A DNA stretch of 49,535 nt from an uncultured Flavobacteriaceae bacterium. Its GTDB lineage: Bacteria; Bacteroidota; Bacteroidia; Flavobacteriales; Flavobacteriaceae. Location: positions 1-49,535 of the forward strand of contig CALDUQ010000018.1 of assembly GCA_937924845.1 (NCBI GenBank). The letters run 5' to 3'. The notes under the pieces are model-generated. The model did no database searches. It was given only the letters and a program-made list of their open reading frames with translations, and was not told where the DNA came from. The translations under genes and the position numbers were made by a program. Positions 41,850 to 49,535 of this stretch are shown here, piece after piece. Position 1 is the first letter of the stretch, and each line of letters opens with the position of its first letter.

Positions 41850-42404
41850 TTATTTTTTAACTCTGTTTTCATTTTGCTTTACAAAACTATCCCAGCCCGA
41901 GTAACTTTTACCAATGGTTACTTTGTTTGAGTTGTAAAAATGGCATACTGCAGCTGCTAAACCATCAGTAGCATCTAGATTTTTTGGTAATGTTTTTATG
42001 TTTAATTGGCTTTGTAACATTTTTGCAACTTGCTCTTTGCTTGCATTTCCGTTTCCGGTAATGGCCATTTTTATTTTTTTAGGTAAATACTCGGTAATTG
42101 GTATTTCTCTAGATAGGCCAGCTGCCATGGCAACGCCTTGAGCTCTCCCTAGTTTTAGCATACTTTGTACGTTTTTGCCAAAAAATGGGGCTTCGATAGC
42201 AATTTCATCGGGGTGATGCGTGTCAATTAATTGTATTGTACGCTCAAAAATTAGTTTTAACTTTAGGTAATGATCGGTATATTTAGATAAATTTAGTTCA
42301 TTAAACTGAATAAAGCGCATAGACTTATTTACAATTTCTATAAGCCCAAAGCCCATAATAGTAGTGCCGGGGTCAATGCCTAATATGATGCGATTGTTTT
42401 TCAT
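41850..42404 (-). CDS. ruvC: Holliday junction resolvase RuvC
   Basis: The endonuclease that cuts Holliday junctions moved by RuvAB. The RNase H-like fold has its four acidic metal ligands at Asp11 (GIDPGTT), Glu71 (IEAPFFG), Asp144 and Asp147 (DATDGLAAAVCHF). The 184-residue length is normal. It starts just after the tRNA-Phe terminator; a TATTTTTA near 42425 could be its -7 box. Confidence 0.95.
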   Translation of the reverse strand: MKNNRIILGIDPGTTIMGFGLIEIVNKSMRFIQFNELNLSKYTDHYLKLKLIFERTIQLIDTHHPDEIAIEAPFFGKNVQSMLKLGRAQGVAMAAGLSREIPITEYLPKKIKMAITGNGNASKEQVAKMLQSQLNIKTLPKNLDATDGLAAAVCHFYNSNKVTIGKSYSGWDSFVKQNENRVKK

Positions 42405-42436
42405 TTTTAAAATTTAATGATAAAAATAGTAAATAA

Positions 42437-42476
42437 AAAAACCCTTAAAATCTATATTTAGATTATTAAGGGTTTT
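42437..42476 (-). terminator. tRNA-Phe terminator
   Basis: ACCCTTAA (42441-42448) and AATCTA (42449-42454) pair with TTAAGGGT (42466-42473) and TAGATT (42459-42464), a 14-bp stem with one bulge. On the minus strand it ends in a long T-run 8 nt after the tRNA. Confidence 0.9.
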
Positions 42477-42480
42477 AAAG

Positions 42481-42553
42481 TGGTACCTCCAGGAATCGAA
42501 CCAGGGACACAAGGATTTTCAGTCCTTTGCTCTACCAACTGAGCTAAGGTACC
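42481..42553 (-). tRNA. tRNA-Phe (GAA)
   Basis: A 73-nt cloverleaf on the minus strand: acceptor GGTACCT/AGGTACC with discriminator A, D-arm CTCAGTTGGTAGAG, anticodon stem AAGGA/TCCTT with loop CTGAAAA (anticodon GAA), and T-arm with GGTTCGATTCC. CCA is not encoded. It supplies the charged tRNA that the pheA attenuator in this window would sense. Confidence 0.96.
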
Positions 42554-42568
42554 ATGCCTAAGCGGATG

Positions 42569-42599
42569 CAAATATATACGCATTTTTAAGATATGCAAA
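42569..42599 (-). promoter_or_regulatory. tRNA-Phe promoter
   Basis: On the minus strand TTTG (42599-42596), 19 nt, TATATTTG (42576-42569): both elements fit the consensus, 15 nt before the mature tRNA end. Confidence 0.75.
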
Positions 42600-42655
42600 A
42601 TAATTTATGTAAAAATTATTTAAAAAATACAACGATTTTAAAAGTGTGTTGAAAT

Positions 42656-43576
42656 TTAGCGTTTTACATAAGTGATAAATGAAAATGCATGTTTGTGTTT
42701 TTCACTTTTTTCATGATATATTGTTTGAGTTTGTTGCCAAATATCAGAGTTTATCTCAGGGAATAAAGTGTCACCTTCAAAACTATCATGAACCCGAGTT
42801 AACTCGATGGTTTGGGCTATATTAATTGATTGTTTGTATATTTCGCCACCACCAATAATAAAAGGTTGTTCGTCGTTTTTACAAGCTTTTATTGCTTGCT
42901 CAAGCGAATTTACTATAATCACACCATCTGGAGCGTTGTAGTTTGCTTGATTTGTAATAACAACATGCGTGCGATTTGGTAGTGGTTTTGGAAAACTTTC
43001 AAAAGTTTTTCGGCCCATTATGATATGATGTCCGTTTGTTAAGCGTTTAAAGCGCTTTAAATCATCACTTATGTGCCAAATAAGTTTATTGTCTTTGCCA
43101 ATAACATTGTTTTCCGCTGCAGCGGCAATAATTGTAAGTTTAGAGGTGTTTTGTGTTGTTATTGCTTTAGTAGTACTGTAATTAGCACTTTTTAGTTTAA
43201 TTAATTCTTCTTTTTCAAGTTGTAGCTTTAGCTTTTCAATCCTGTTTTCTTGCTGTGCCACAAGCTTGTTTAATTGCGCTTTTTCCCATGCTTTACCCAT
43301 AAATTTATGAGTTATATAAACATTAATAGTGTGATATATTACCAATGCAACCCATAATAAAATAACAATAAATGACCAATCGATTTCAAAATAGGTGTAC
43401 GTAGCGCCTATTTTTAAAAATAGGTTGCCAACTAATAGTAATGTGCCTACGATTAAAAATAGGATAAAGTGTGTGTGTAACCTTTTTTTTTGTTTTATGC
43501 GGCGTTGTGCATTTTCAATACGTTCTAATTGATCAGGATCAAGTTGTGTTTGTATTTTGTGTTTTTTTCCAAACAT
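42656..43576 (-). CDS. folA: Dihydrofolate reductase fused to an N-terminal 2TM membrane domain
   Basis: Reduces dihydrofolate made by thymidylate synthase. The C-terminal part (about 146-306) is a complete DHFR: IAAAAENNVIG, WHISDDLKRFK (catalytic Asp172), MGRKTFES (187-194) and FIIGGGEIY (239-247). The N-terminal 145 residues form a 2TM-type domain: two helices (about 35-54 and 68-86), then a charged coiled coil (about 96-130). There is no Met between residue 93 and the DHFR core, so a separate soluble DHFR from this gene would need a non-ATG start. It begins 10 nt after thyA. Confidence 0.93.
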   Translation of the reverse strand: MFGKKHKIQTQLDPDQLERIENAQRRIKQKKRLHTHFILFLIVGTLLLVGNLFLKIGATYTYFEIDWSFIVILLWVALVIYHTINVYITHKFMGKAWEKAQLNKLVAQQENRIEKLKLQLEKEELIKLKSANYSTTKAITTQNTSKLTIIAAAAENNVIGKDNKLIWHISDDLKRFKRLTNGHHIIMGRKTFESFPKPLPNRTHVVITNQANYNAPDGVIIVNSLEQAIKACKNDEQPFIIGGGEIYKQSINIAQTIELTRVHDSFEGDTLFPEINSDIWQQTQTIYHEKSEKHKHAFSFITYVKR

Positions 43577-43586
43577 GCATTTGTTT

Positions 43587-44411
43587 TTATATTGCTACTT
43601 TTCCCTTTATATGCGGATGTGGTTCGTAATTTTTAAGTGTAAAATCTTCGAACTTAAAGTCAAAAATATCTTTAATTTCTGGATTTAAAATCATTTTTGG
43701 TAAAGGTTTTGGCGCTCTACTTAATTGCAGTTTTAATTGGTCTAAATGATTATTGTAGATATGAGCGTCACCAAAAGTGTGAATAAATTCGCCAGCTTGG
43801 TAGCCGCAAACTTGTGCCATCATCATTGTAAATAATGCGTAAGATGCTATATTAAATGGTACGCCTAAAAATATATCGGCACTACGCTGGTATAATTGAC
43901 AAGATAGTTTTCCGTCAGCTACATAAAACTGAAAAAAGGCATGGCAGGGTGGTAGTGCAGCTTTGCCGTTTGCTACATTTTCGCTAAATGACAGGGCATT
44001 ATCGGGTAGTACAGACGGATTCCAAGCCGAAACAAGCATGCGTCTGCTATTTGGGTTATGTTTAAGGGTGTGAATAATATCCTTAATTTGGTCAATTTCT
44101 TCATTGTTCCAATTTCGCCATTGATGGCCGTATACGGGTCCCAGATTTCCGTTTTGGTCAGCCCATTCGTTCCAAATTTTAACACCATTTTCGGTTAAAT
44201 ACTTGGTGTTGGTATCGCCTTTTAAAAACCAAAGGAGTTCGAAAATTATTGATTTTAAGTGAATTTTTTTTGTGGTTACCATAGGGAAACCTTTACTTAA
44301 ATCAAATCGCATTTGGTGTCCAAATACACTTTTTGTACCGGTGCCTGTACGATCTCCTTTTTCGTTACCGTTTTCTAAAACATGTTTTACTAAATCTAAA
44401 TATTGTTTCAT
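43587..44411 (-). CDS. thyA: Thymidylate synthase
   Basis: Makes dTMP from dUMP with methylene-tetrahydrofolate. 274 residues with [11 protein letters not shown] (21-31), the active-site Cys156 in [11 protein letters not shown], the dUMP-binding [18 protein letters not shown] and a C-terminal KVAI close to the usual end. It lies between the nucleoside transporter gene and the DHFR fusion with gaps of 16 and 10 nt, an operon for thymidylate supply. Confidence 0.96.
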   Translation of the reverse strand: MKQYLDLVKHVLENGNEKGDRTGTGTKSVFGHQMRFDLSKGFPMVTTKKIHLKSIIFELLWFLKGDTNTKYLTENGVKIWNEWADQNGNLGPVYGHQWRNWNNEEIDQIKDIIHTLKHNPNSRRMLVSAWNPSVLPDNALSFSENVANGKAALPPCHAFFQFYVADGKLSCQLYQRSADIFLGVPFNIASYALFTMMMAQVCGYQAGEFIHTFGDAHIYNNHLDQLKLQLSRAPKPLPKMILNPEIKDIFDFKFEDFTLKNYEPHPHIKGKVAI

Positions 44412-44427
44412 TTTCTAGTAGTGTGTT

Positions 44428-45858
44428 TTATCCAATTATCATTCCGGCTATTGTTGCCGAAATTAATGATGCGATTGTCCCGCCAATTAAGGCTTTCATG
44501 CCTAGTTTTGATAAATTTTTACGTTGCCCAGGTGCTAGCGAGCCAATACCTCCAATTTGAATACCAATAGATGCAAAGTTAGCAAAGCCACATAATAAGT
44601 AGGTTGCCATTATTATTGATTTATTGTATGTTAAATGGGTTGCGTTTGCTGCGTTTTTTAATTCGGCTAGTTGTATGTAGCCTACAAACTCACTTGCTGC
44701 TAGTTTTATGCCCAGTAATTGCCCCATTAGCATTGTGTCTTCTTTGGCAACTCCAATAATCCACATCAGTGGTGCAAAAACGCTTCCTAAAATGGCTTCG
44801 AGCGAAAATTTGTTGTATGACGTGTTATTTGCCATCCATTGATTTAAAGTTGTGATGTCGCCAACCCAACCTAAAATACCGTTTATCATAGCAATAAAGG
44901 CAACAAATACTAATAGCATTGCACCTACATTAACAGCAAGTTTAAGCCCTTCGGTAGTGCCGTTTGCTATGGCGTCTAAAACGTTTGAACCTATTTTTTC
45001 GGAAGAGACTTTAATATCGGAGTTTGTTTTTTCCGTTTGCGGTAATAAAATTTTAGAAATAACAATGGCTCCTGGAGCTGCCATAACTGATGCTGCTAAT
45101 AAATGTTTTGCGTAAAAAAGGCGTAAGGCATCATCTTCACCCCCCAAAAAGCCAATGTAAGCTGCTAATACTGCTCCTGCAACTGTAGCCATACCACCAA
45201 CCATAACTAGTAGTATTTCAGATTTGTTCATTTTCTCAAGGTATGCCTTGATAAGTAAAGGCGCTTCTGTTTGACCTAAAAATATATTACCGGCAACACT
45301 TAAACTTTCGGCACCCGAAATTTTAAGAAGCTTAGCAAGCGTCCATGCCATAAATTTTACTACTTTTTGTATGATACCAAGGTAAAATAGAAGGGATGTT
45401 AGCGCTGAAAAAAAGATGATTGTTGGAAGTACTTGAAATGCAAATATAAATCCGAAGGCATCCATATCTGTGACTAAGCCTTGAAATAAAAATTCGCTTC
45501 CGGCTCTTGTAAAGTCTAAAACATTTACAAAAACTTTACCAATGGCATTAAATGCTTTTTGAATAAATGGTATTTTTAAAACACCTATGGCAATTAATAA
45601 TTGTAGTGATAACCCAACACCAACACCTTTCCAATTGATGTTTTTTTTGTTACTACTAAATAGAAAGGCAATGCCTATTAAAGTAGCCATTCCTAAAACA
45701 CCTCGCCATAATGTATGTAGGCTAAAACCTTGGCTGGGTATTATGCCAGAGCCAACTTGTGCTACGTTAGGATTTAAGTTTAAGCTGAAGCTATTGCTTG
45801 CTGTTGCAAAAAATACTCCAAATAAAATGGCGATTGAGGATAGAACTATTTTTTTCAT
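44428..45858 (-). CDS. Concentrative nucleoside transporter (CNT/NupC family)
   Basis: A 476-residue ion-coupled nucleoside importer. Conserved CNT signatures are GNIFLGQTEAPLLIKAYL and the gate region MATVAGAVLAAYIGFLGG; the C-terminal half has the AGMIIG-ended last helix. The extra N-terminal about 45 residues include a signal-like helix. It is the first gene of the nupC-thyA-folA unit, 33 nt after the bifunctional nuclease gene. Confidence 0.9.
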   Translation of the reverse strand: MKKIVLSSIAILFGVFFATASNSFSLNLNPNVAQVGSGIIPSQGFSLHTLWRGVLGMATLIGIAFLFSSNKKNINWKGVGVGLSLQLLIAIGVLKIPFIQKAFNAIGKVFVNVLDFTRAGSEFLFQGLVTDMDAFGFIFAFQVLPTIIFFSALTSLLFYLGIIQKVVKFMAWTLAKLLKISGAESLSVAGNIFLGQTEAPLLIKAYLEKMNKSEILLVMVGGMATVAGAVLAAYIGFLGGEDDALRLFYAKHLLAASVMAAPGAIVISKILLPQTEKTNSDIKVSSEKIGSNVLDAIANGTTEGLKLAVNVGAMLLVFVAFIAMINGILGWVGDITTLNQWMANNTSYNKFSLEAILGSVFAPLMWIIGVAKEDTMLMGQLLGIKLAASEFVGYIQLAELKNAANATHLTYNKSIIMATYLLCGFANFASIGIQIGGIGSLAPGQRKNLSKLGMKALIGGTIASLISATIAGMIIG

Positions 45859-45891
45859 GTTAAAAAGTAAGTGTTCAAATGTAATGTTTTT

Positions 45892-46503
45892 TTATCTTTT
45901 AGATATTTCGTCTCTAATGATTGCAGCGGTTTCGTAATCTTCATTTGTAACGGCTTCCTCTAGCATGTCTTTTAGGTCTTTTAACGGTGTGCTAGCTAAT
46001 TTGTTTGAAGTTTCGCTTAAAAAATCATCAACATCAAGTGCGTTGTGTTCTTTTTCTATATTTTCTTCATTGGTATCGTCAGACGGTGATAATTTTAATT
46101 GAACACCTGCTTTGTTTAAAATATCTTTATAGGTAAATATAGGGGCGCCAAAGCGCAATGCTAGGGCAATTGCATCGCTTGTTCGGGCATCAATAATTTC
46201 TTCTTTTTGAGCTGATTCGCAAATTATACTTGAAAAAAATACGCCATCTACTAATTTATGAATAATAACTTGCTTAATTGTAATATGAAAACGTTGGGCA
46301 AAATCTTTAAATAAATCGTGAGTTAAGGGGCGTGGAGGTTTTATTTCTTTTTCTAGCTCAATTGCAATTGCTTGAGCTTCGTAGGCTCCGATTACAATTG
46401 GTAGTTTTCTTGAGCCATTTACTTCGTTCAAAATTAATGCATAGGCGCCATTTTGTGTTTGACTGTAAGAAATACCTTTAATATTAAGACGTACAAGACT
46501 CAT
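45892..46503 (-). CDS. Bifunctional nuclease family protein with UVR motif
   Basis: A 203-residue protein. The bifunctional nuclease domain is seen in LPIVIGAYEAQAIAIELE, TSDAIALALRFGAPIF and VIIHKLVDGVFFSSI. A C-terminal UvrB/UvrC-like helical pair (LKDLKDMLEEAVTNEDYETAAIIRDEI) follows an acidic linker. Plant and bacterial relatives show RNase and DNase activity. The ATG at 46503 is preferred; the in-frame ATG 20 codons upstream overlaps the etfA terminator and would add an unrelated hydrophobic stretch. Confidence 0.88.
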   Translation of the reverse strand: MSLVRLNIKGISYSQTQNGAYALILNEVNGSRKLPIVIGAYEAQAIAIELEKEIKPPRPLTHDLFKDFAQRFHITIKQVIIHKLVDGVFFSSIICESAQKEEIIDARTSDAIALALRFGAPIFTYKDILNKAGVQLKLSPSDDTNEENIEKEHNALDVDDFLSETSNKLASTPLKDLKDMLEEAVTNEDYETAAIIRDEISKR

Positions 46504-46548
46504 ATGGTGTTTTGTTGCTTTTGAAAGTAAGTTACAAAGAAAAAAAAT

Positions 46549-46582
46549 AATTGGACTATTCATAGTAAATAATAGTCCAATT
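46549..46582 (-). terminator. etfBA terminator
   Basis: A perfect 12-bp stem (46549-46560 with 46571-46582, AATTGGACTATT/AATAGTCCAATT) and 10-nt loop follow the etfA stop on the minus strand, with T-rich sequence beyond. It separates etfBA from the downstream bifunctional nuclease gene. Confidence 0.85.
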
Positions 46583-46601
46583 TTAAATTAAAAGGGTGAG
46601 T

Positions 46602-47570
46602 TTAGTTATTTTGAGCTTTAAAGGCTTTCAATTTTTCAATAAGTTGCGGTACTACCTCAAATGCATCGCCTACAATGCCATAGTCGGCTGCTTTAAAAAA
46701 TGGAGCTTCAGGATCTGTGTTAATCACAACTTTTACCTTTGAGGCATTTATGCCAGCTAAGTGTTGTATTGCACCCGATATGCCAATTGCAATATAAAGG
46801 TTTGAAGCAACTGGTTTTCCTGTTTGTCCAACGTGTTCGCTATGTGGGCGCCACCCTAAATCGGATACGGGTTTTGAGCAAGCCGTTGCAGCACCAAGCA
46901 CATCGGCAAGTTCTTCAATCATGCCCCAGTTTTCAGGCCCTTTTAGTCCGCGGCCTCCTGATACAACAATTTCTGCGTCAGCAATAGTTACTTTATCACT
47001 GGCGTTATCAACTGATTTAAGTATTACATTAAAATCAGAATCTTGAAAAGTGGGTGAAAATGTTTCTGTAACAGGGTTTGTTTTTGCTTCAACCAATCCA
47101 AATGCATTTTTTGAAAGTCCTAAAACTTTAATATTTGATGTAAGTTCATTAATAGCAAATGCTTTGTTAGTAAAGCTTGATGTTTTTATTGTAAATGGCG
47201 AAGTATTACTGGGTAACTCAACAACATTTGATACCATTGCAGCATCTAGTGCAATTGATGTCACTGGAGCTATATATTTACTGTTTAAGCTAGAGCTTAA
47301 TATTACTACTGTTGCGTTTTCGTGTTTGGCAGCTTGTGCTATTGCGCTTGCGTATGCTTTTGCGCTAAAGTTATTCAGTTTGTCGTTTTCGATGTTTAAT
47401 ATTTTATCAACACCGTAATTAGATAAGGTGTCGGTATTACTGGTATTAAAGGTTAAAGCTGTTACTGTAGTGCTTAATTGATTTGCAATTGCTTTTGCAT
47501 ATGAGGCAACTTCAAGAGCTGTTTTTTTGAAATTTCCTTGTTCTGATTCTGTATATACTAAAACTGACAT
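46602..47570 (-). CDS. etfA: Electron transfer flavoprotein subunit alpha
   Basis: The FAD-binding subunit that passes electrons from acyl-CoA dehydrogenases to the quinone pool. The C-terminal FAD domain is clear: SGGRGLKGPENWGMIEELA, AATACSKPVSDLGWRPHSEHVGQTGKPV, IAIGISGAIQHLAG and NTDPEAPFFKAADYGIVGD. 322 residues, normal. It lies 43 nt after etfB in the same operon. Confidence 0.95.
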   Translation of the reverse strand: MSVLVYTESEQGNFKKTALEVASYAKAIANQLSTTVTALTFNTSNTDTLSNYGVDKILNIENDKLNNFSAKAYASAIAQAAKHENATVVILSSSLNSKYIAPVTSIALDAAMVSNVVELPSNTSPFTIKTSSFTNKAFAINELTSNIKVLGLSKNAFGLVEAKTNPVTETFSPTFQDSDFNVILKSVDNASDKVTIADAEIVVSGGRGLKGPENWGMIEELADVLGAATACSKPVSDLGWRPHSEHVGQTGKPVASNLYIAIGISGAIQHLAGINASKVKVVINTDPEAPFFKAADYGIVGDAFEVVPQLIEKLKAFKAQNN

Positions 47571-47613
47571 AATTTTTAATTGAAGTTGTTAAATAGGATT
47601 AAAAAATATTGAA

Positions 47614-48360
47614 TTATATAACCTTGGCTTCGTTGTGCAATAGGTTTACTAATTCGTCAATATTATCTGCGTTTACAAGTTTTACTGCGCTTTTTTCTGG
47701 AGGTTTTTCGTAAGCTTGTACTTTAGTGTTAGCGTTGGCTTCGATAGGCTCAAGTACTGTAAGTGGTTTTTTTCGAGCCATCATTATGCCTCTCATGTTA
47801 GGAATACGTAAGTCACTTTCTTCAACAAGACCTTTTTGACCGCCTATAATAACTGGTAAATTTGTTGTTACGGTTTCTTTACCACCATCAATTTCTCTGG
47901 TTGCAGTAGCATTTGTACCGTCAATTTCTAGGTTTATGCAAGTGTTAACAAAGTTAGCGCCTGTTAAGGCTGCAATCATGCCTGGCACCATACCGCCATT
48001 GTAATCTATAGATTCTCTACCTGCTATGACTAGGTCATAGTTTTCGGTAGTAATTACTTTTGCCAATTGTTTTGCAACGTAATTAGCATCTTTTGCTTCA
48101 GTATTTATTCTAATAGCCGCGTCGGCACCTATAGCTAAGGCTTTTCTAAGTGTGGGTTCGGTTTCTGTACCACCAACATTTATAACAGTAACGTTTGCAC
48201 CTTGTTTTTCTTTAAACCACATCGCTCTAGTTAGTCCAAATTCATCATTTGGGTTAATTACAAACTGCACGCCATTGGTGTCAAAAGTTTTGTTATCGTC
48301 TGTAAAATTAATTTTAGAAGTGGTATCTGGCACGTGACTTATGCACACTAATATTTTCAT
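47614..48360 (-). CDS. etfB: Electron transfer flavoprotein subunit beta
   Basis: The AMP-binding partner of EtfA. 248 residues beginning MKILVCISHVPDTTSKI, with FVINPNDEFGLTRAM, the AMP-site AGRESIDYNGGMVPGMIA and the recognition-loop region DLRIPNMRGIMMARKKPL that docks with acyl-CoA dehydrogenases. First gene of etfBA. Its promoter region contains a long perfect palindrome. Confidence 0.95.
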   Translation of the reverse strand: MKILVCISHVPDTTSKINFTDDNKTFDTNGVQFVINPNDEFGLTRAMWFKEKQGANVTVINVGGTETEPTLRKALAIGADAAIRINTEAKDANYVAKQLAKVITTENYDLVIAGRESIDYNGGMVPGMIAALTGANFVNTCINLEIDGTNATATREIDGGKETVTTNLPVIIGGQKGLVEESDLRIPNMRGIMMARKKPLTVLEPIEANANTKVQAYEKPPEKSAVKLVNADNIDELVNLLHNEAKVI

Positions 48361-48411
48361 TTTATATAAGATTTTAAAATTATGGTTAAAAAAGCTGAAA
48401 ATTGATGTTTA

Positions 48412-48419
48412 CGAAGGTA
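48412..48419 (-). promoter_or_regulatory. Possible etfB promoter -7 box
   Basis: TACCTTCG on the minus strand, 7 of 8 to TAnnTTTG, 51 nt before the etfB ATG. The 24-bp palindrome lies 15 nt upstream, where the -33 element would be. Confidence 0.4.
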
Positions 48420-48434
48420 GGTAAAAATTGTCTA

Positions 48435-48458
48435 TTTTACTATGCATGCATAGTAAAA
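48435..48458. promoter_or_regulatory. 24-bp perfect palindrome (operator) between etfB and pdhB
   Basis: TTTTACTATGCA followed directly by its exact reverse complement, centred between 48446 and 48447, core ACTATGCATGCATAGT. It lies between divergent promoters and has no T-tract, so it is a protein-binding site rather than a terminator. The symmetry fits a dimeric regulator such as MarR, TetR or GntR type. Confidence 0.7.
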
Positions 48459-48487
48459 TTTTACATTAAAAATTATTTAATAATTAG

Positions 48488-48495
48488 TATTTTTG
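48488..48495 (+). promoter_or_regulatory. Predicted pdhB promoter -7 box
   Basis: TATTTTTG is a perfect match, 43 nt before the pdhB ATG. The palindrome ends 29 nt upstream, close to the -33 position. Confidence 0.5.
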
Positions 48496-48538
48496 TGCAT
48501 TCGTATATTTATAATGTATTTTTTAAGATAAAATAATA

Positions 48539-49516
48539 ATGAAAACAATTCAGTTTAGAGAGGCTATAGCCGAGGCAATGAGTGAAGAAATGCGACGAGA
48601 TGAAAGCATTTATTTGATGGGTGAAGAAGTTGCTGAATATAATGGTGCATACAAGGCATCAAAAGGGATGTTGGATGAATTTGGAGCTAAGCGTGTTATT
48701 GATACCCCAATTGCCGAATTAGGTTTTTCAGGAATAGCAGTAGGGTCAACAATGACTGGTAATCGCCCAATTGTTGAGTATATGACATTTAATTTTTCAT
48801 TGGTTGGTATTGATCAAATTATAAATAATGCCGCTAAAATTAGACAAATGTCTGGAGGTCAATTTAAATGTCCAATCGTATTTAGAGGCCCAACAGCATC
48901 TGCTGGGCAATTAGCAGCAACACACTCTCAAGCTTTTGAAAGCTGGTTTGCAAATACCCCAGGATTAAAAGTTATTGTGCCATCAAACCCCTATGATGCA
49001 AAAGGTTTGTTAAAAGCAGCAATACGTGATGACGATCCAGTAATTTTTATGGAAAGTGAACAAATGTATGGTGATAAAGGTGAAGTTCCTGAGGGTGAAT
49101 ATATAGTTCCGATAGGTGTTGCTGATATTAAGCGTGCTGGAGATGATGTTACTATCGTTTCATTTGGTAAAATTATTAAGGAAGCTTATAAAGCTGCCGA
49201 TGAGTTAGAAAAAGAAGGAATTTCATGTGAAATTATTGATTTACGTACTGTAAGACCAATGGATCATGAGGCTATTTTAAACTCAGTTAAAAAAACTAAT
49301 CGCTTAGTTATTTTAGAAGAAGCATGGCCTTTTGGAAACGTAGCTACCGAAATTACATACCAAGTACAGGCAAATGCATTTGATTATTTAGATGCGCCAA
49401 TAATTAAAATTAATACAGCCGATACGCCTGCGCCGTTTTCGCCAAATTTACTTAAAGAGTGGTTGCCAAACAGTAATGACGTTGTAAAAGCCGTTAAAAA
49501 AGTAATGTATAAATAA
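48539..49516 (+). CDS. pdhB: Pyruvate dehydrogenase E1 component subunit beta
   Basis: The beta half of the thiamine-diphosphate E1 enzyme that decarboxylates pyruvate. 325 residues: MKTIQFREAIAEAMSEEM start, MGEEVAEYNGAYKASKGM, DTPIAELGFSGIAVGSTMTG (with the TPP-interacting Glu), HSQAFESWFANTPGLKV and DLRTVRPMDHEAI in the C-terminal domain. It could also act on branched 2-oxo acids, but the length and N-terminus fit PdhB. The alpha subunit gene is not beside it upstream; the window ends before the next gene. Confidence 0.93.
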   Translation: MKTIQFREAIAEAMSEEMRRDESIYLMGEEVAEYNGAYKASKGMLDEFGAKRVIDTPIAELGFSGIAVGSTMTGNRPIVEYMTFNFSLVGIDQIINNAAKIRQMSGGQFKCPIVFRGPTASAGQLAATHSQAFESWFANTPGLKVIVPSNPYDAKGLLKAAIRDDDPVIFMESEQMYGDKGEVPEGEYIVPIGVADIKRAGDDVTIVSFGKIIKEAYKAADELEKEGISCEIIDLRTVRPMDHEAILNSVKKTNRLVILEEAWPFGNVATEITYQVQANAFDYLDAPIIKINTADTPAPFSPNLLKEWLPNSNDVVKAVKKVMYK

Positions 49517-49535
49517 AAGTTAAATTTAATATAGT

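Noticed and set aside
1-49535. CRISPR array, prophage or insertion sequence
   Set aside because: No regularly spaced repeats, integrase, phage structural genes or transposase were seen in any frame.

Overview
The window is a chromosomal segment of a low-GC bacterium of the phylum Bacteroidota, most likely family Flavobacteriaceae. This rests on a type IX secretion C-terminal sorting domain at the left edge, a GldA-type gliding ABC ATPase, A-rich ribosome-binding regions without Shine-Dalgarno boxes, many flavobacterial promoters (TTTG/TTG, about 18-21 nt, then TAnnTTTG), and gene neighbourhoods familiar from that family. No transposase, prophage or CRISPR array was seen. The only island-like piece is a yefM-yoeB toxin-antitoxin pair next to a composite inverted repeat.

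Layout. 1-406 is the end of a secreted protein. 476-9479 is a minus-strand block holding the Phe/Tyr branch (pheA, aminotransferase, tyrA, DAHP synthase/chorismate mutase), then rsgA, dtd, a MazG-like gene and aroA, followed by queA (own promoter) and lgt. In front of pheA lies a complete ribosome-mediated attenuator: a 23-codon Phe/Tyr-rich leader peptide, mutually exclusive hairpins, and a terminator touching the pheA start codon. gldA points the other way. 10716-13371 is a methionine unit, with a SAM-I riboswitch, metY, an intercistronic terminator and metX. tatA, a DUF4837 lipoprotein, yefM-yoeB, a repeat, rseP and a SCO protein follow. 17731-20180 is feoA-feoB plus a 41-residue Cys-tailed membrane protein. 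20263-27050 is a TetR-controlled tripartite RND efflux operon.

27089-35195 holds an Mpo1-like gene, a frameshifted small gene resembling part of a PagL-type deacylase, and a six-gene minus-strand operon: ABC exporter pair, MscS channel, sigma-54 response regulator without a DNA-binding domain, PPK2, DinB-like protein. An intact PagL-type acyloxyacyl hydrolase follows; its signal peptide can only be read from an ATA codon. 35223-42404 holds heme A synthase (pairing functionally with SCO), several small conserved genes, a 2-hydroxyacid dehydrogenase, lipoamide dehydrogenase, hemW and ruvC. tRNA-Phe(GAA) has a textbook promoter and terminator. 42656-45858 is a thymidylate/folate unit (nucleoside transporter, thyA, and a DHFR fused to a two-helix membrane domain). 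The window closes with a bifunctional nuclease, etfB-etfA and the divergent pdhB, which share a 24-bp perfect palindrome.

The most notable signals are the Phe/Tyr attenuator, the membrane-tethered DHFR fusion, the etfB/pdhB palindrome, the twin-palindrome TA operator, the apparent ATA start, and the sigma-54 regulator without a DNA-binding domain. All functional calls come from reading motifs by eye; no database search was run.
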